Assembly (NCBI GenBank): GCA_036501515.1
Contig: DASYAD010000206.1
Span: 1 to 64,000 of the forward strand
From: Trebonia sp036501515
GTDB lineage: Bacteria; Actinomycetota; Actinomycetes; Streptosporangiales; Streptosporangiaceae
Direction: 5' to 3'
Length of the DNA stretch: 64,000 bases
Part shown: positions 34,874 through 43,474 of the stretch, one piece after another
Position numbering within the stretch: position 1 is the stretch's first letter
Layout of the letters: each line of letters opens with the position of its first letter
Translations under genes and position numbers: made by a program
The notes under the pieces: generated by a model
Database searches by the model: none
The model's input: only the letters and a program-made list of their open reading frames with translations
Told to the model about the DNA's origin: nothing

Positions 34874-35740
34874 ATGGCGACGGCACGTAATCAGCAGCTA
34901 CCGCGATCGAGCGAACCCCGGCCCGCGGGCCGTGCGGGCGACGAGGACGGTCGCGGCGAGCCCGATGAGACGAGCCGCTCCCGGTCCACCACCGGTGACC
35001 TGCTCAACCTGATCGAACAGCTGTCCAACTTCGATCGCATCGGGGTGACCCGCCTCGCCCGCCACCTGAAGGTGCCGGTGCCCACCGCATACCGGATGCT
35101 GCGCGTCCTGGAAGGCGCCGGCTACGTCGAGCAGCTCGCCGAGTCCAAGGAGTACCGGCTCACGCTGAAGCTGTTCGAGCTCGGCAGCAAGGTCGCCAGC
35201 CGCACCACGCTGCGCGACGTGGCCGCAGTCGAGGTGGAGCGCCTCGCACAGCAGTCGGGGCTCGCCACCAACGTGAGCCTGCTGGTGGGTTCCGACGTGC
35301 TCTACCTGGCCCAGGTCAAGACCGAGGAGCTGCTCGCGGTCAACCTGACACCAGGCAGCCGGGCGCCCGCGACCTGCACGGCCATGGGCAAGGCGATGCT
35401 CGCGGTAGAGTTCAGGCAGCTTGAGTCCATCGTCGGGCCAGGCCCCTACCAGCGCAGGACCGAGCACTCGATCACCACGTACGAGGGACTGGCCGCCGAG
35501 CTCTCCGAGGTCCAGCGCGCCGGCTACGCCGTCGACCGCCAGGAGCTCAACCTCGGCGTTTTCTGCGTCGCGGCGCCAATCCTGGGCGTGCGGCAGACCC
35601 AGCCCGCGGCGGTCAGCGTCTCCGCCTACCGGCCCCAGATGGACGCCGCCGAGGAAGAGCGCCTCGGCAAGCTGGTGATCGCCGCCGCCACCCGCATCTC
35701 CGACCGCGTCGGCGGCCTCGGCAACCTCATCTCCTGGTAA
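34874..35740 (+). CDS. IclR-family transcriptional regulator
   Basis: 288 aa. After a disordered Arg/Glu-rich N-terminus (1-40) comes the winged HTH (LLNLIEQLSNFDRIGVTRLARHL, PVPTAYRMLRVLEGAGYV). The GAF-like effector domain follows (LATNVSLLVGSDVLYLAQV, CTAMGKAMLA, RAGYAVDRQELNLGVFCVAAPI). It is the only regulator inside the supercluster, which makes it the likely controller of the divergent promoters at 18.7-18.9 kb. A short 39-nt gap separates it from the Ldh gene, and a terminator follows. Confidence 0.93.
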   Translation: MATARNQQLPRSSEPRPAGRAGDEDGRGEPDETSRSRSTTGDLLNLIEQLSNFDRIGVTRLARHLKVPVPTAYRMLRVLEGAGYVEQLAESKEYRLTLKLFELGSKVASRTTLRDVAAVEVERLAQQSGLATNVSLLVGSDVLYLAQVKTEELLAVNLTPGSRAPATCTAMGKAMLAVEFRQLESIVGPGPYQRRTEHSITTYEGLAAELSEVQRAGYAVDRQELNLGVFCVAAPILGVRQTQPAAVSVSAYRPQMDAAEEERLGKLVIAAATRISDRVGGLGNLISW

Positions 35741-35762
35741 TCCCCGCCCCGTCGTTACCCGC

Positions 35763-35781
35763 CCGCCCCGGGGCGGCTTTT
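35763..35781 (+). terminator. Rho-independent terminator of the iclR gene
   Basis: CCGCCCCGGGGCGG followed by CTTTT: a GC-rich stem and the only clear T-run after a stem in this region. It separates the upstream genes from the Fe-ADH operon, which should then have its own promoter (a TTGACC at 35785-35790 is a possible -35). Confidence 0.7.
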
Positions 35782-35826
35782 CGATTGACCGTTCTTCTCG
35801 CATCTCCGATGACCTGGAGGATACGA

Positions 35827-37050
35827 ATGTCAGTTCAGGCAGCGCAGCCGTGGTGGGAGTTCGCCACCGCCGCGCGGATCAGCTTCGGGCGGGGCGTGAG
35901 CCGCTTCCTGCCCGACGCGGCGGATTCGCTCGGGCAACGGGTCCTGGTCGTCGCCGATCCCGCGCTGGTGCACGCCGGGGTGAGCGAACCGCTCGTCGCC
36001 GCGCTGCGCGGCCGGCCGGGAACGGACCTGCTCGTCTGGGACCAGGGAGAGCCGGAGACCGGCATGCGCCGCGCCGAGGAGTGCGCGGCGGCGGTGCGCG
36101 GGTTCGCGCCTTCGGTAGTGGTCGCCGTAGGCGGCGGCAGCACGATGGACCTGGCCAAGGTCGTGGCGGCCCGCCTGCTGGCCGGCCACGCGATCGGCGA
36201 CTGGCCGCGGAAAGGCACCCCGGACCGCGCCCTGCCGGTCGTCGCCCTGCCGACCACGGCCGGGACCGGCTCTGAGGTCACGCCCGTGGCCGTGCTCACC
36301 GACGAGGAGCGGAACGTCAAGGTTGGCCTGACGTCAGCCGCGTTCCTCCCGCGGGTCGTGCTCGTCGACCCGCTGCTGACGCTGAGCTGCCCGCCGCACG
36401 TGACCGCGCACTCGGGCATGGACGCGCTCAGCCACGCGCTCGAGGCCTACTTCGCGCGCGGCTTCGACGAGCGCAGTCCGCTGACGTTCGCGCAGGCCGG
36501 GTTCTGCGGCAAGAACCCGGTATCGGACGCGCTGGCGCTGCCCGCCGTCGCGCTGATCGCCGGCCACCTCGTCCGGGCTGTGGCGGACGGCGGCGACGTC
36601 GAGGCGCGGGAGTCGATGGCGCTGGCGAGCCTGCTCGCCGGGATGGCCTTCGCCAAGGCAGGAACCGGGATCGTGCACGCGCTGCAGTATCCGGTGGGCG
36701 CGGCCACCAAGACTCCGCACGGACTCGGGAACGCGGTGCTGATGCCGTCGGCGGTCCGCTTCAACCTGCCGTCGAGACGGCGGGAAGCGGCGGCCGTGGC
36801 CCGCGCTCTCGGCTGCGACGCGACGGACGACGCTGAGTGCGGCGAGCAGCTTCCCGGCTTGCTCACCGCGCTGGCCCGGTCGGTTGGCATCGAGCCGGGC
36901 CTCGACACGCTCGGCGTGACAGAAGCCGAGCTGGCCGGGTTCGCGGCCGCGGCGGCGGGAATCACCCGCCTGACCCAGAACAATCCCCGCCCGGTCGACG
37001 CCGAGGCGCTGCACGGCGTGCTGCGCGACGCGCTGCACGCCAGTTCTTGA
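35827..37050 (+). CDS. Iron-containing alcohol dehydrogenase
   Basis: 407 aa from ATG 35827 with GGAGG 6 nt upstream. Rossmann part has VVAVGGGSTMDLAKVVA and LPTTAGTGSEVTP; the iron site is formed by SGMDALSHALEAYF and the His residues in GIVHALQYPVGAATKTPHGLGNAV. It reduces or oxidises small aldehydes and alcohols, for example glycolaldehyde or lactaldehyde left after aldol cleavage. Followed after 28 nt by the FAH gene. Confidence 0.92.
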   Translation: MSVQAAQPWWEFATAARISFGRGVSRFLPDAADSLGQRVLVVADPALVHAGVSEPLVAALRGRPGTDLLVWDQGEPETGMRRAEECAAAVRGFAPSVVVAVGGGSTMDLAKVVAARLLAGHAIGDWPRKGTPDRALPVVALPTTAGTGSEVTPVAVLTDEERNVKVGLTSAAFLPRVVLVDPLLTLSCPPHVTAHSGMDALSHALEAYFARGFDERSPLTFAQAGFCGKNPVSDALALPAVALIAGHLVRAVADGGDVEARESMALASLLAGMAFAKAGTGIVHALQYPVGAATKTPHGLGNAVLMPSAVRFNLPSRRREAAAVARALGCDATDDAECGEQLPGLLTALARSVGIEPGLDTLGVTEAELAGFAAAAAGITRLTQNNPRPVDAEALHGVLRDALHASS

Positions 37051-37078
37051 CAAAACCCCCGAAGAGAGGAACACGCCG

Positions 37079-37948
37079 GTGAAGCTGGCAGCACTGTACC
37101 GGGAAGAAGACGGCCAGGCCCGACTGCACGTGGCCACGGAAGACGGGTTCGCGGCCGTGGACCGGCTGGATCCCGGCCTGGCCGGGCTGCGTGACGCGGC
37201 TGACCTGTACGCGCGCGGACCCGCCGCGGTGGGCCTGCTCCGCGAGCTGTCCGGGAGCGCGAGCACAGACGTGCCCGCGGCGAGCGCCCGCTACGCACCG
37301 GCGGTCCTGCGCCCGGGCAAGATCGTCTGCGTCGGCCTGAACTACGCCGACCACATCGCGGAAAGCGGGGTCGCGAAGCCCGACCGTATCGTCTTGTTCG
37401 CGAAGTTCCCGTCGTGCCTGATCGCGCACGGTGAGCCGATCGTGTACCCGCGCATCACGGCCGAGCTCGACTACGAGGGCGAGCTCGCGGTGGTCATCGG
37501 CCGCCAGGCCAGGGACGTCCCCGTCGAGCGGGCGCTTGACTACGTCGGCGGTTACACCATCGTCAACGACGTCTCCGCGCGCGACCTGCAGTCCAGCGAG
37601 CCGCAGTGGATCCGGGGCAAGGCGCTCGACACGTTCGCGCCGCTCGGTCCCGTGGTGCTCGACGCCGCCGCGGCGCCGCCCGTCGCCGAGATGCGGCTCA
37701 GGACCCGGGTGAACGGTGAGATCCGCCAGGACGCCAGCTGCGCGCAGATGATCACCGGCGTCCCCGAGCTGATCGCGCACATCTCGGCCGGGATCACGCT
37801 GGAGCCCGGCGACATCATCGCGACCGGGACACCGTCCGGCGTCGGCCTCGGGATGACGCCGCCCGGCTACGTGGTCCCCGGTGACAAGATCAGCATCGAG
37901 ATCACCGGGATCGGCGAACTCGTGAACGCCGTGGCCGGGCCCCGGTGA
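37079..37948 (+). CDS. Fumarylacetoacetate hydrolase family protein
   Basis: 289 aa from GTG 37079. Two-part FAH layout: a short N-terminal domain, then VCVGLNYADHIAESG, the metal site in LDYEGELAVVIG (E-x-E) with NDVSARDLQ, and the hallmark TGTPSGVGLGM. Such enzymes hydrolyse acylpyruvates; in rhamnose and fucose non-phosphorylating pathways the homologue splits 2,4-diketo-3-deoxy acids to pyruvate and a hydroxy acid. Overlaps the next gene by 4 nt. Confidence 0.92.
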   Translation: MKLAALYREEDGQARLHVATEDGFAAVDRLDPGLAGLRDAADLYARGPAAVGLLRELSGSASTDVPAASARYAPAVLRPGKIVCVGLNYADHIAESGVAKPDRIVLFAKFPSCLIAHGEPIVYPRITAELDYEGELAVVIGRQARDVPVERALDYVGGYTIVNDVSARDLQSSEPQWIRGKALDTFAPLGPVVLDAAAAPPVAEMRLRTRVNGEIRQDASCAQMITGVPELIAHISAGITLEPGDIIATGTPSGVGLGMTPPGYVVPGDKISIEITGIGELVNAVAGPR

Positions 37949-38736
37949 CCCGGCAGGCGGCGTCGGCGGCGGCGCTGATCGCCGCCACCAGGTTCGACGG
38001 CGGACTGCTCGGCCCGCTCGGCGACGGCACCAGGCCCGCGACGGAAACCGACGCGTACCGGGTGCAGGCCATCGTGCACCCGCTGCTCGAGGCGGCCGGC
38101 TACGGCCGGCGGACCGGCTGGAAGATCGGCTGCACGACCCAGGTCATGCAGGCGTACCTCGGCATCGGCAACCCCTGCGCCGGCGGCATGTTCGCCGCCA
38201 GCACCTGGCACGGCCGGCACTCGTTCACCGTCCCCGGGGCCGGCCGCCTGGGGGTCGAGTGCGAGATCGCCGTCCGGATCGCCCGCGACCTGCCGGCCCG
38301 CGAGGCACCTTACGAGCTGGCCGGCATGCCGGGCGCCGTGGCGGCCTCGATGGCCGCCATCGAGGTGGTGCAGGACCGGTACGAGGACTATCCGTCCCTC
38401 GACACCCCGACGCTGATCGCCGACGACTTCTTCCACTACGCCTGCGTGCTCGGCCCGCAGCACGAGAACGTCGGCCCGGCGGCGCTGCGCGAGGTCACCG
38501 CGTCCATGGCCGTCAACGGCCGCGAAGTCGGCCACGGCGCCGGCCCCGACATCCTGGGCGAACCGCTGCGGGCCCTGTGCTGGCTGGCGAACAACCGCGC
38601 CGCGGCGGGAACCCCGCTGCTGGCCGGCGACGTCGTGCTGCTCGGCTCGCTGGTCCAGACGCAGTGGGTGCAGGCGGGCGACGTGGTCACCGTGGCCAAC
38701 GAGCCACTGGGCGCGGTCGCGGCGGAATTCGGGTGA
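37945..38736 (+). CDS. 2-keto-4-pentenoate hydratase family protein (MhpD-like)
   Basis: 263 aa from GTG 37945, translationally coupled to the FAH gene. Family motifs: GWKIGCTTQVMQAYLG, the metal-binding E-x-E in VECEIAVRIARDL, AAIEVVQDRYEDY, and the C-terminal AGDVVLLGSLVQTQWVQAGD. It belongs to the same superfamily as the preceding FAH enzyme, and a third family member sits on the minus arm. Probably hydrates or decarboxylates an unsaturated 2-keto acid. Confidence 0.9.
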   Translation: MTRQAASAAALIAATRFDGGLLGPLGDGTRPATETDAYRVQAIVHPLLEAAGYGRRTGWKIGCTTQVMQAYLGIGNPCAGGMFAASTWHGRHSFTVPGAGRLGVECEIAVRIARDLPAREAPYELAGMPGAVAASMAAIEVVQDRYEDYPSLDTPTLIADDFFHYACVLGPQHENVGPAALREVTASMAVNGREVGHGAGPDILGEPLRALCWLANNRAAAGTPLLAGDVVLLGSLVQTQWVQAGDVVTVANEPLGAVAAEFG

Positions 38737-40037
38737 ACCGGGTCGCGGCCGTCCGCGGGCGCCAGGTCCTCGACTCCCGCGGCCGACCCACCGTGGAGGT
38801 CGACGTCGTACTCGGCAGCGGCGCGACGGGGCGCGCGTCGGTGCCGTCCGGCGCTTCCACCGGCACGTTCGAGGCGCACGAGCTGCGCGACGGCGACCCG
38901 GCCTGGTTCGACGGGCTCGGCGTCACCCGCGCGGCGGGTCACGTGAACGGGGAGATAGCGGCCGCGCTGCGCGGGCACGACGCCCTGGACCAGGCGGGCG
39001 CCGACACGCTGCTGCGCGAACTCGACGGCACCCCCGGCCTGTCCAGGCTGGGCGCCAACGCCGTGCTCGGCACGTCGCTCGCACTGTGCCGGGCGTCCGC
39101 CGCCGCCACCGGGCAGCCGCTGTACCGCCGGATCGCGGACCTGGCCGGCGTCAGCCAGCCTGTGCTGCCGATGCCGATGGTCAACATCCTGTCCGGCGGG
39201 CTGCACGCGCGCGGCGGCATGGACGTCCAGGATTTCCTGGCCGTGCCCGTCGCGGCCGCCTCCGTGCTTGAGGCCGTTCACCTGGCCGCGAAGGTCCGCA
39301 ACGCCGCCGCCAGCCTGGCCGCCGAGCGCGGCCTGCCGGTCCTGCTGGCAGACGAGGGCGGCCTCAGCCCCGGGTTCGAGACCGGCGGGGAGGCGCTGGA
39401 ATTCCTGGTCACGGCCATCGAGCGGGCCGGCCTGACGCCGGGGCGCGATGTCGCCGTCGCCATCGACGTCGCCGCGTCGGAGCTGGCCGACCCCGAGGGC
39501 GGCGGGTACCGGCTGCGCCGCGAAGGCGTCCACCGGACGACCGCGGAGATGACCGGCATGATCGCGTCCTGGGTCGACGACTTCCCCGTCATCTCGGTCG
39601 AAGACCCGCTCGACGAGGAAGACTGGGCGGGCTGGCGTGCCCTGACCGCGCGACTCGGCGGCCGGGTGCGGCTGATCGGCGACGACCTGTTCACCACCAG
39701 CCCGCAGCGCCTGGCCCGCGGCGTCGCCGAGCAGTGCGCCAACGGGATCCTGGTCAAGGCCAACCAGAACGGCACGCTCACCGGGACGCTCGCGGTGGCC
39801 GCCGCGGCTCGCGACGCCGGCTACGCCTGCGTCGTGTCCGCGCGCTCTGGTGAGACGGAAGACGACCTGCTGGCGGACCTGGCCGTGGGCACGGGGGCCG
39901 GCCAGATCAAGGTCGGGTCGACGCGCTCGTCGGAGCGGCTGGCGAAGTACAACCAGCTGCTCCGCATCGCCGAGGACCCGGCGATCCCGTTCGCGGGCGC
40001 GTCTAACCGCGCCCCCGTTCGGGAGATCAGTTCATGA
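38733..40037 (+). CDS. Enolase homologue with altered active site
   Basis: 434 aa from GTG 38733 (GTGA overlap). Full enolase architecture: VRGRQVLDSRGRPTVEV, VPSGASTG loop, VLLADEGG, VAIDVAAS, ISVEDPLDE, LIGDDLFTT, VKANQNGTLT (catalytic Lys), SGETEDDLLADLAVG and the second Lys in RLAKYNQLLRI. Differences from true enolases: the substrate-binding His in SHRSGETED is Ala (SARSGETED), the catalytic Glu in QEFM is Asp (VQDFL), and GGEHA is GGLHA. It sits inside a sugar-acid operon, 4 nt overlapped with a kinase gene. It may dehydrate a phosphorylated or free sugar acid other than 2-phosphoglycerate. Confidence 0.9.
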   Translation: MNRVAAVRGRQVLDSRGRPTVEVDVVLGSGATGRASVPSGASTGTFEAHELRDGDPAWFDGLGVTRAAGHVNGEIAAALRGHDALDQAGADTLLRELDGTPGLSRLGANAVLGTSLALCRASAAATGQPLYRRIADLAGVSQPVLPMPMVNILSGGLHARGGMDVQDFLAVPVAAASVLEAVHLAAKVRNAAASLAAERGLPVLLADEGGLSPGFETGGEALEFLVTAIERAGLTPGRDVAVAIDVAASELADPEGGGYRLRREGVHRTTAEMTGMIASWVDDFPVISVEDPLDEEDWAGWRALTARLGGRVRLIGDDLFTTSPQRLARGVAEQCANGILVKANQNGTLTGTLAVAAAARDAGYACVVSARSGETEDDLLADLAVGTGAGQIKVGSTRSSERLAKYNQLLRIAEDPAIPFAGASNRAPVREISS

Positions 40038-41038
40038 AAGCACCACCGGACACCCGGGCGGCGGTCCTCGCCTTCGCGGTCGGCCGCGGACTCCTGGCCG
40101 ACGACGAGGCGGTGACGCTGACGGCGCTGGCCGGCGGTGTGTCCAGCGACCTGTGGCGGGTCGCGACGCCAAGCAGGACGATTTGCGTGAAGGTGGCCCT
40201 GGCCAGGCTGAAGGTGGCCGGCGAGTGGCTCGCCCCGGTGTCACGCAACGCCGTCGAGTGCGACTGGCTGCGCTACGCCGCCCTGGTCTGCCCTGGTCAG
40301 GTGCCGACCGTGCTCGCGGACGACGCCGGCGCCGGCCTGTTCGCGATGGAGTACCTGCCACCCGAGCGGTACCCGCTGTGGAAGGTGCGCCTGCTGGCCG
40401 GCGAGGTCGACGCGCGGGCGGCCGCCGGCGTCGGGGCGCTGGCCGGCCGGCTGCATGCCAGCAGCGCGGCCGACGGCGGCGCGCCGGCCAGGTTCGCCAC
40501 CGACGACAACTTCGACGCGCTGCGCATCGGTCCGTACCTGCGCGCCACCGCCGCGCGCCACCCGGAGGTCGCCGACCGTTTCGCTGACCTCGCGCGGCGG
40601 ACGGCGACCACCCGGCTGGCGGTGGTCCACGGCGACGTCAGCCCGAAGAACATCCTGCTCGGACCGCACGGGCCGGTGCTACTCGACGCGGAGTGCGCCT
40701 GGTTCGGCGACCCGGCTTTCGACGTGGCGTTCTGCCTGAACCACCTGCTGCTGAAGTCCGTGCTGCTGCCCGCACAGGCAGCCGCGCTGCTGGCCGCCGC
40801 CGGCGCCCTGGCCCGCGCACACGCCGCGTTCGTCGACTGGGAGGCACCCGGGTCACTGGAGGCGCGCGTCGCGTCGCTGATCCCGGCCCTGGCGCTGGCC
40901 AGAATCGACGGACTGTCCCCGGTCGAGTACCTCGACCAAGCGCAGCGCGACACGGTCCGGCGGATCAGCCTGCGCCTGCTGAAGGAGCCGCGGGACAACC
41001 TTGACGAGCTGTTCGCCCGCTGGACCGCCACGGCCTAG
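40034..41038 (+). CDS. APH-type phosphotransferase, coupled to the enolase homologue
   Basis: 334 aa kinase-fold protein. The N-lobe has ALAGGVSSDLWRV and the ATP-side ICVKVA with Lys; the C-lobe has VVHGDVSPKNILLG (Brenner motif with catalytic Asp and Asn) and VLLDAECAWFGDPAFDVAF. The ATG overlaps the enolase stop. In the APH superfamily this resembles methylthioribose/homoserine kinase-like members more than antibiotic kinases. Operon position suggests it phosphorylates a pathway intermediate that the enolase homologue then dehydrates; this is inference. Confidence 0.83.
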   Translation: MKAPPDTRAAVLAFAVGRGLLADDEAVTLTALAGGVSSDLWRVATPSRTICVKVALARLKVAGEWLAPVSRNAVECDWLRYAALVCPGQVPTVLADDAGAGLFAMEYLPPERYPLWKVRLLAGEVDARAAAGVGALAGRLHASSAADGGAPARFATDDNFDALRIGPYLRATAARHPEVADRFADLARRTATTRLAVVHGDVSPKNILLGPHGPVLLDAECAWFGDPAFDVAFCLNHLLLKSVLLPAQAAALLAAAGALARAHAAFVDWEAPGSLEARVASLIPALALARIDGLSPVEYLDQAQRDTVRRISLRLLKEPRDNLDELFARWTATA

Positions 41039-41067
41039 CCGACCCCCACGAAAGCAGATAGGACACG

Positions 41068-42129
41068 ATGTTGCAGATCACCGAGTTGCTTACCCCCGCA
41101 CCGGGGCCGCTGTGGCGACTGGTGCGCCAGGCCGGGGTCGAGGAAGTCGTCACCCTGCTTGACGGCGCCGAGCAGCTGTGGCGCTGGCCGCACGGCGCGG
41201 GCTCGCAGGACTGGACACCCGCCCCCTATCAGCTTCCCGGCCCGGGAGAGCGGCCGTGGGAATTGCCGGCGCTCCGCCGCCTGCAGGCGGCGTACCGTGA
41301 GTACGGGCTGACGCTCAGCGCGATCGAGGACACCCCGCCGATGGACGACATCCGGCTGGGCGGCGCGCGCCGTGACGAGCAGATCGACTGGGTGTGCGCG
41401 CAGATCCGCGCGATGGGCCAGCTCGGCATCCCGCTGCTTTGCTACAACTGGCACGCGATCACCGCCTGGGCCCGCACCGAGCGCGCCGTCCGGCTGCGCG
41501 GCGGAGCGCTTTCGACCGGCTACGACGACGCCGTGATGCGCCAGCCGCCGCCGCTCGCCGAGCCGGGCACCGTCAGCGCCGACCAGCTGTGGGACGGGCT
41601 CGAGTACTTCCTGCGCGCGGTCGTGCCGGTCGCGGAGGAGGCGGGCGTGCGGCTCGCGATGCACCCCGACGACCCGCCGATCCCCGAGGTCAGGGGCGTG
41701 CCGCGGATCATGGGCACGCCGGAGGCGTTCGACCGGCTGATCTCCGTCGTCGACAGCCCGGCGAACGGGATCACCCTCTGCCAGGGCAACTTCACCCTGA
41801 TGACGGCCGACCTGCCGGGCCTGATCCGGCATTTCGCGGGCGAGAAGCAGAAAGTGTTCTTCGTCCACTTCCGCGACGTCTTCGGCGACCGTCACCACTT
41901 CATCGAGACCTTCCACGACGAAGGCCCGACGGACATGTACGCGTGCATGCGCGCCTACGCGGAGGCCGGCTTCGACGGCCCGTTGCGCCCGGACCACGTG
42001 CCCGCGCTCGAGGGCGAGACCAACGACAGCTTCGGCTACACGAACCTAGGCCGCCTGTTCGCGATCGGCTACATAGCCGGCCTCCGCGAGGCCGCCTACG
42101 GCCGCCGCCCGACCGAGTACCGCCGCTGA
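41068..42129 (+). CDS. uxuA: Mannonate dehydratase family protein (second copy)
   Basis: 353 aa. Motifs: PLLCYNWHAITAWART, LAMHPDDPPIPE, NGITLCQGNFTLM, FFVHFRDVFGD with the metal His residues, and RPDHVPALEGE near the C-terminus. Clearly homologous to the copy at 20776 but divergent, so the two probably use different aldonates or serve different branches. AGGA lies upstream of the ATG. Last gene of the plus arm; the next gene is convergent. Confidence 0.88.
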   Translation: MLQITELLTPAPGPLWRLVRQAGVEEVVTLLDGAEQLWRWPHGAGSQDWTPAPYQLPGPGERPWELPALRRLQAAYREYGLTLSAIEDTPPMDDIRLGGARRDEQIDWVCAQIRAMGQLGIPLLCYNWHAITAWARTERAVRLRGGALSTGYDDAVMRQPPPLAEPGTVSADQLWDGLEYFLRAVVPVAEEAGVRLAMHPDDPPIPEVRGVPRIMGTPEAFDRLISVVDSPANGITLCQGNFTLMTADLPGLIRHFAGEKQKVFFVHFRDVFGDRHHFIETFHDEGPTDMYACMRAYAEAGFDGPLRPDHVPALEGETNDSFGYTNLGRLFAIGYIAGLREAAYGRRPTEYRR

Positions 42130-42144
42130 CGCCGCCTGCTCGGG

Positions 42145-42627
42145 CTACCAGGGAAGGCTCGAGCTGGTCCAGTGCGTCAGCGTGTCCAGGTCTTCCATCT
42201 GGTTGACGTGCCTGGGCGGCGTCGCGAACGTCGCGTAGGGGCGGACCCTGATCACGACGCGCTGCTCCTCCTGCGCCATCGCGGCGATCTGCGCCCGCCG
42301 CTCGTCGGGCACCGGTTCGCCGGCCATCAGCTCGACGACCCGGCGCAAGAGGTCGGCTGACCGTTCGGGATCCCGCTCGATGACCGCCGTCCCGTACACC
42401 TGCAGGTAGGTCGGCGGCCACTGCTCGTCGAGCACGCACAGGCTGACATGCGGATCCCGGTCGACCGCTTTGGCCTTGCCGCGCTCCTCCATGGTGGACA
42501 CGAGGATGTCGTCGCCGTCCATGACGTAGTAGACCACCGTCATCGCGGGCCCGTGCTCGCGCCGGCCGTACCCGAAGATGCAGGTCCGGTGGTCCCGCAC
42601 GAACTGGCGCCGCTTATCCGCTTCCAT
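42145..42627 (-). CDS. PPOX-class (pyridoxamine-phosphate-oxidase-fold) protein
   Basis: 160 aa from ATG 42627 with AGAGG 7 nt upstream; a longer in-frame extension to 42834 lacks coding character. Split-barrel flavin-binding family: REHGPAMTVVYYVMDGDDILVST, KAKAVDRDPHVSLCVLDE, YLQVYGTAVIE, typical of F420- or FMN-dependent members. Function beyond the family is not inferable. Convergent with the second uxuA. Confidence 0.82.
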   Translation of the reverse strand: MEADKRRQFVRDHRTCIFGYGRREHGPAMTVVYYVMDGDDILVSTMEERGKAKAVDRDPHVSLCVLDEQWPPTYLQVYGTAVIERDPERSADLLRRVVELMAGEPVPDERRAQIAAMAQEEQRVVIRVRPYATFATPPRHVNQMEDLDTLTHWTSSSLPW

Positions 42628-42751
42628 CTTTGGCCTCTCGTGTCGCCGCTGCGAGTCCGGGCGTGCCCCGTTTCGGTGGCACTTGTCATGAGTGCCCGGC
42701 CTCATTCGCGAAACGATAGCGACATAACGCGCCGCATAGCATCGGCGGGTG

Positions 42752-43201
42752 TCAGGCGGACATTCGCCGGTGCAGCGCCGCGATGTCCCGGTGGTCTTTA
42801 GCCCGCAGCAGCGTCTGCTTGTACGCCAGGACATCGGTGAGCGGAGCGAACAGCCAGCCCTGGATGCGCTGGGCCCGGGCGATCAGGTCGTCGGCGTCCC
42901 AGTCAGCTGATATCCACCCCGGTGAGAACTGGATCAGCCCGTTCCACAACAGCGCCATGGGAGCACCGTTGATGCTCCCGGTATCCGGGCAGCCGTATTC
43001 GGAAACGCGCTGCCAGGCCCGCCCGCGGGCCACGATGTCCAGGTCGCGGATGCTCTCCCGGAGCCCGTGGGCCAGCAGCGGGCCGCTGCCGAAGATCACG
43101 AAGTCACGGCGGTCCAGGTCAAGCTCCGTCACCAGGACGGCGAGACGGCGGATGAGCCGGTTTTCCGACAGGGCAGGAACAGCTACTGGCTGGTGCGTCA
43201 T
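42752..43201 (-). CDS. Small nucleotidyltransferase-fold protein
   Basis: 149 aa from ATG 43201 with GGAGGGG 6 nt upstream. FVIFGSGPLLAHGLRESIRDLDIVARG matches the minimal nucleotidyltransferase pattern (GS...hRDhDhhh), and the ending KDHRDIAALHRRMSA is typical of MNT/AbiEii-like small proteins. It is divergent from the HTH-nSTAND-WD40 gene with about 270 nt between starts. Could be an NTP-transferase that modifies RNA or protein, or an inactive relative. Confidence 0.75.
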   Translation of the reverse strand: MTHQPVAVPALSENRLIRRLAVLVTELDLDRRDFVIFGSGPLLAHGLRESIRDLDIVARGRAWQRVSEYGCPDTGSINGAPMALLWNGLIQFSPGWISADWDADDLIARAQRIQGWLFAPLTDVLAYKQTLLRAKDHRDIAALHRRMSA

Positions 43202-43474
43202 TCGGTTCCCCTCCGGCGACGGGCAGGCGGTGCCTGCCGGTGTCGGAGCCCGCCCGGTCACCCCCCCAACGGAATGCCCGGCCGGGCCCGTCCCCCAGCC
43301 GTAGCCTGCCGTGTCCAGGCCGGGCGCACGATGCCTGGCCGAAGGTCCGGACAAGGCCGGACAAGGCCGGACAGCGCGCCGGGCCCGGAACGCGGCGGCG
43401 AGCGGCAGGTCGCGGTTTGGCATCGATACGCGCAATTGCGTGAACCAGCCGCGCGGGCGCGGCGTCTGCGCAAT
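43202..43474. other. Divergent gap between the nucleotidyltransferase-like and nSTAND genes
   Basis: Contains a direct repeat of the 10-mer CCGGACAAGG (2.7 copies, about 43347-43373). No clear -35/-10 pair; the nSTAND gene may be leaderless or start elsewhere in this stretch. Confidence 0.4.
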
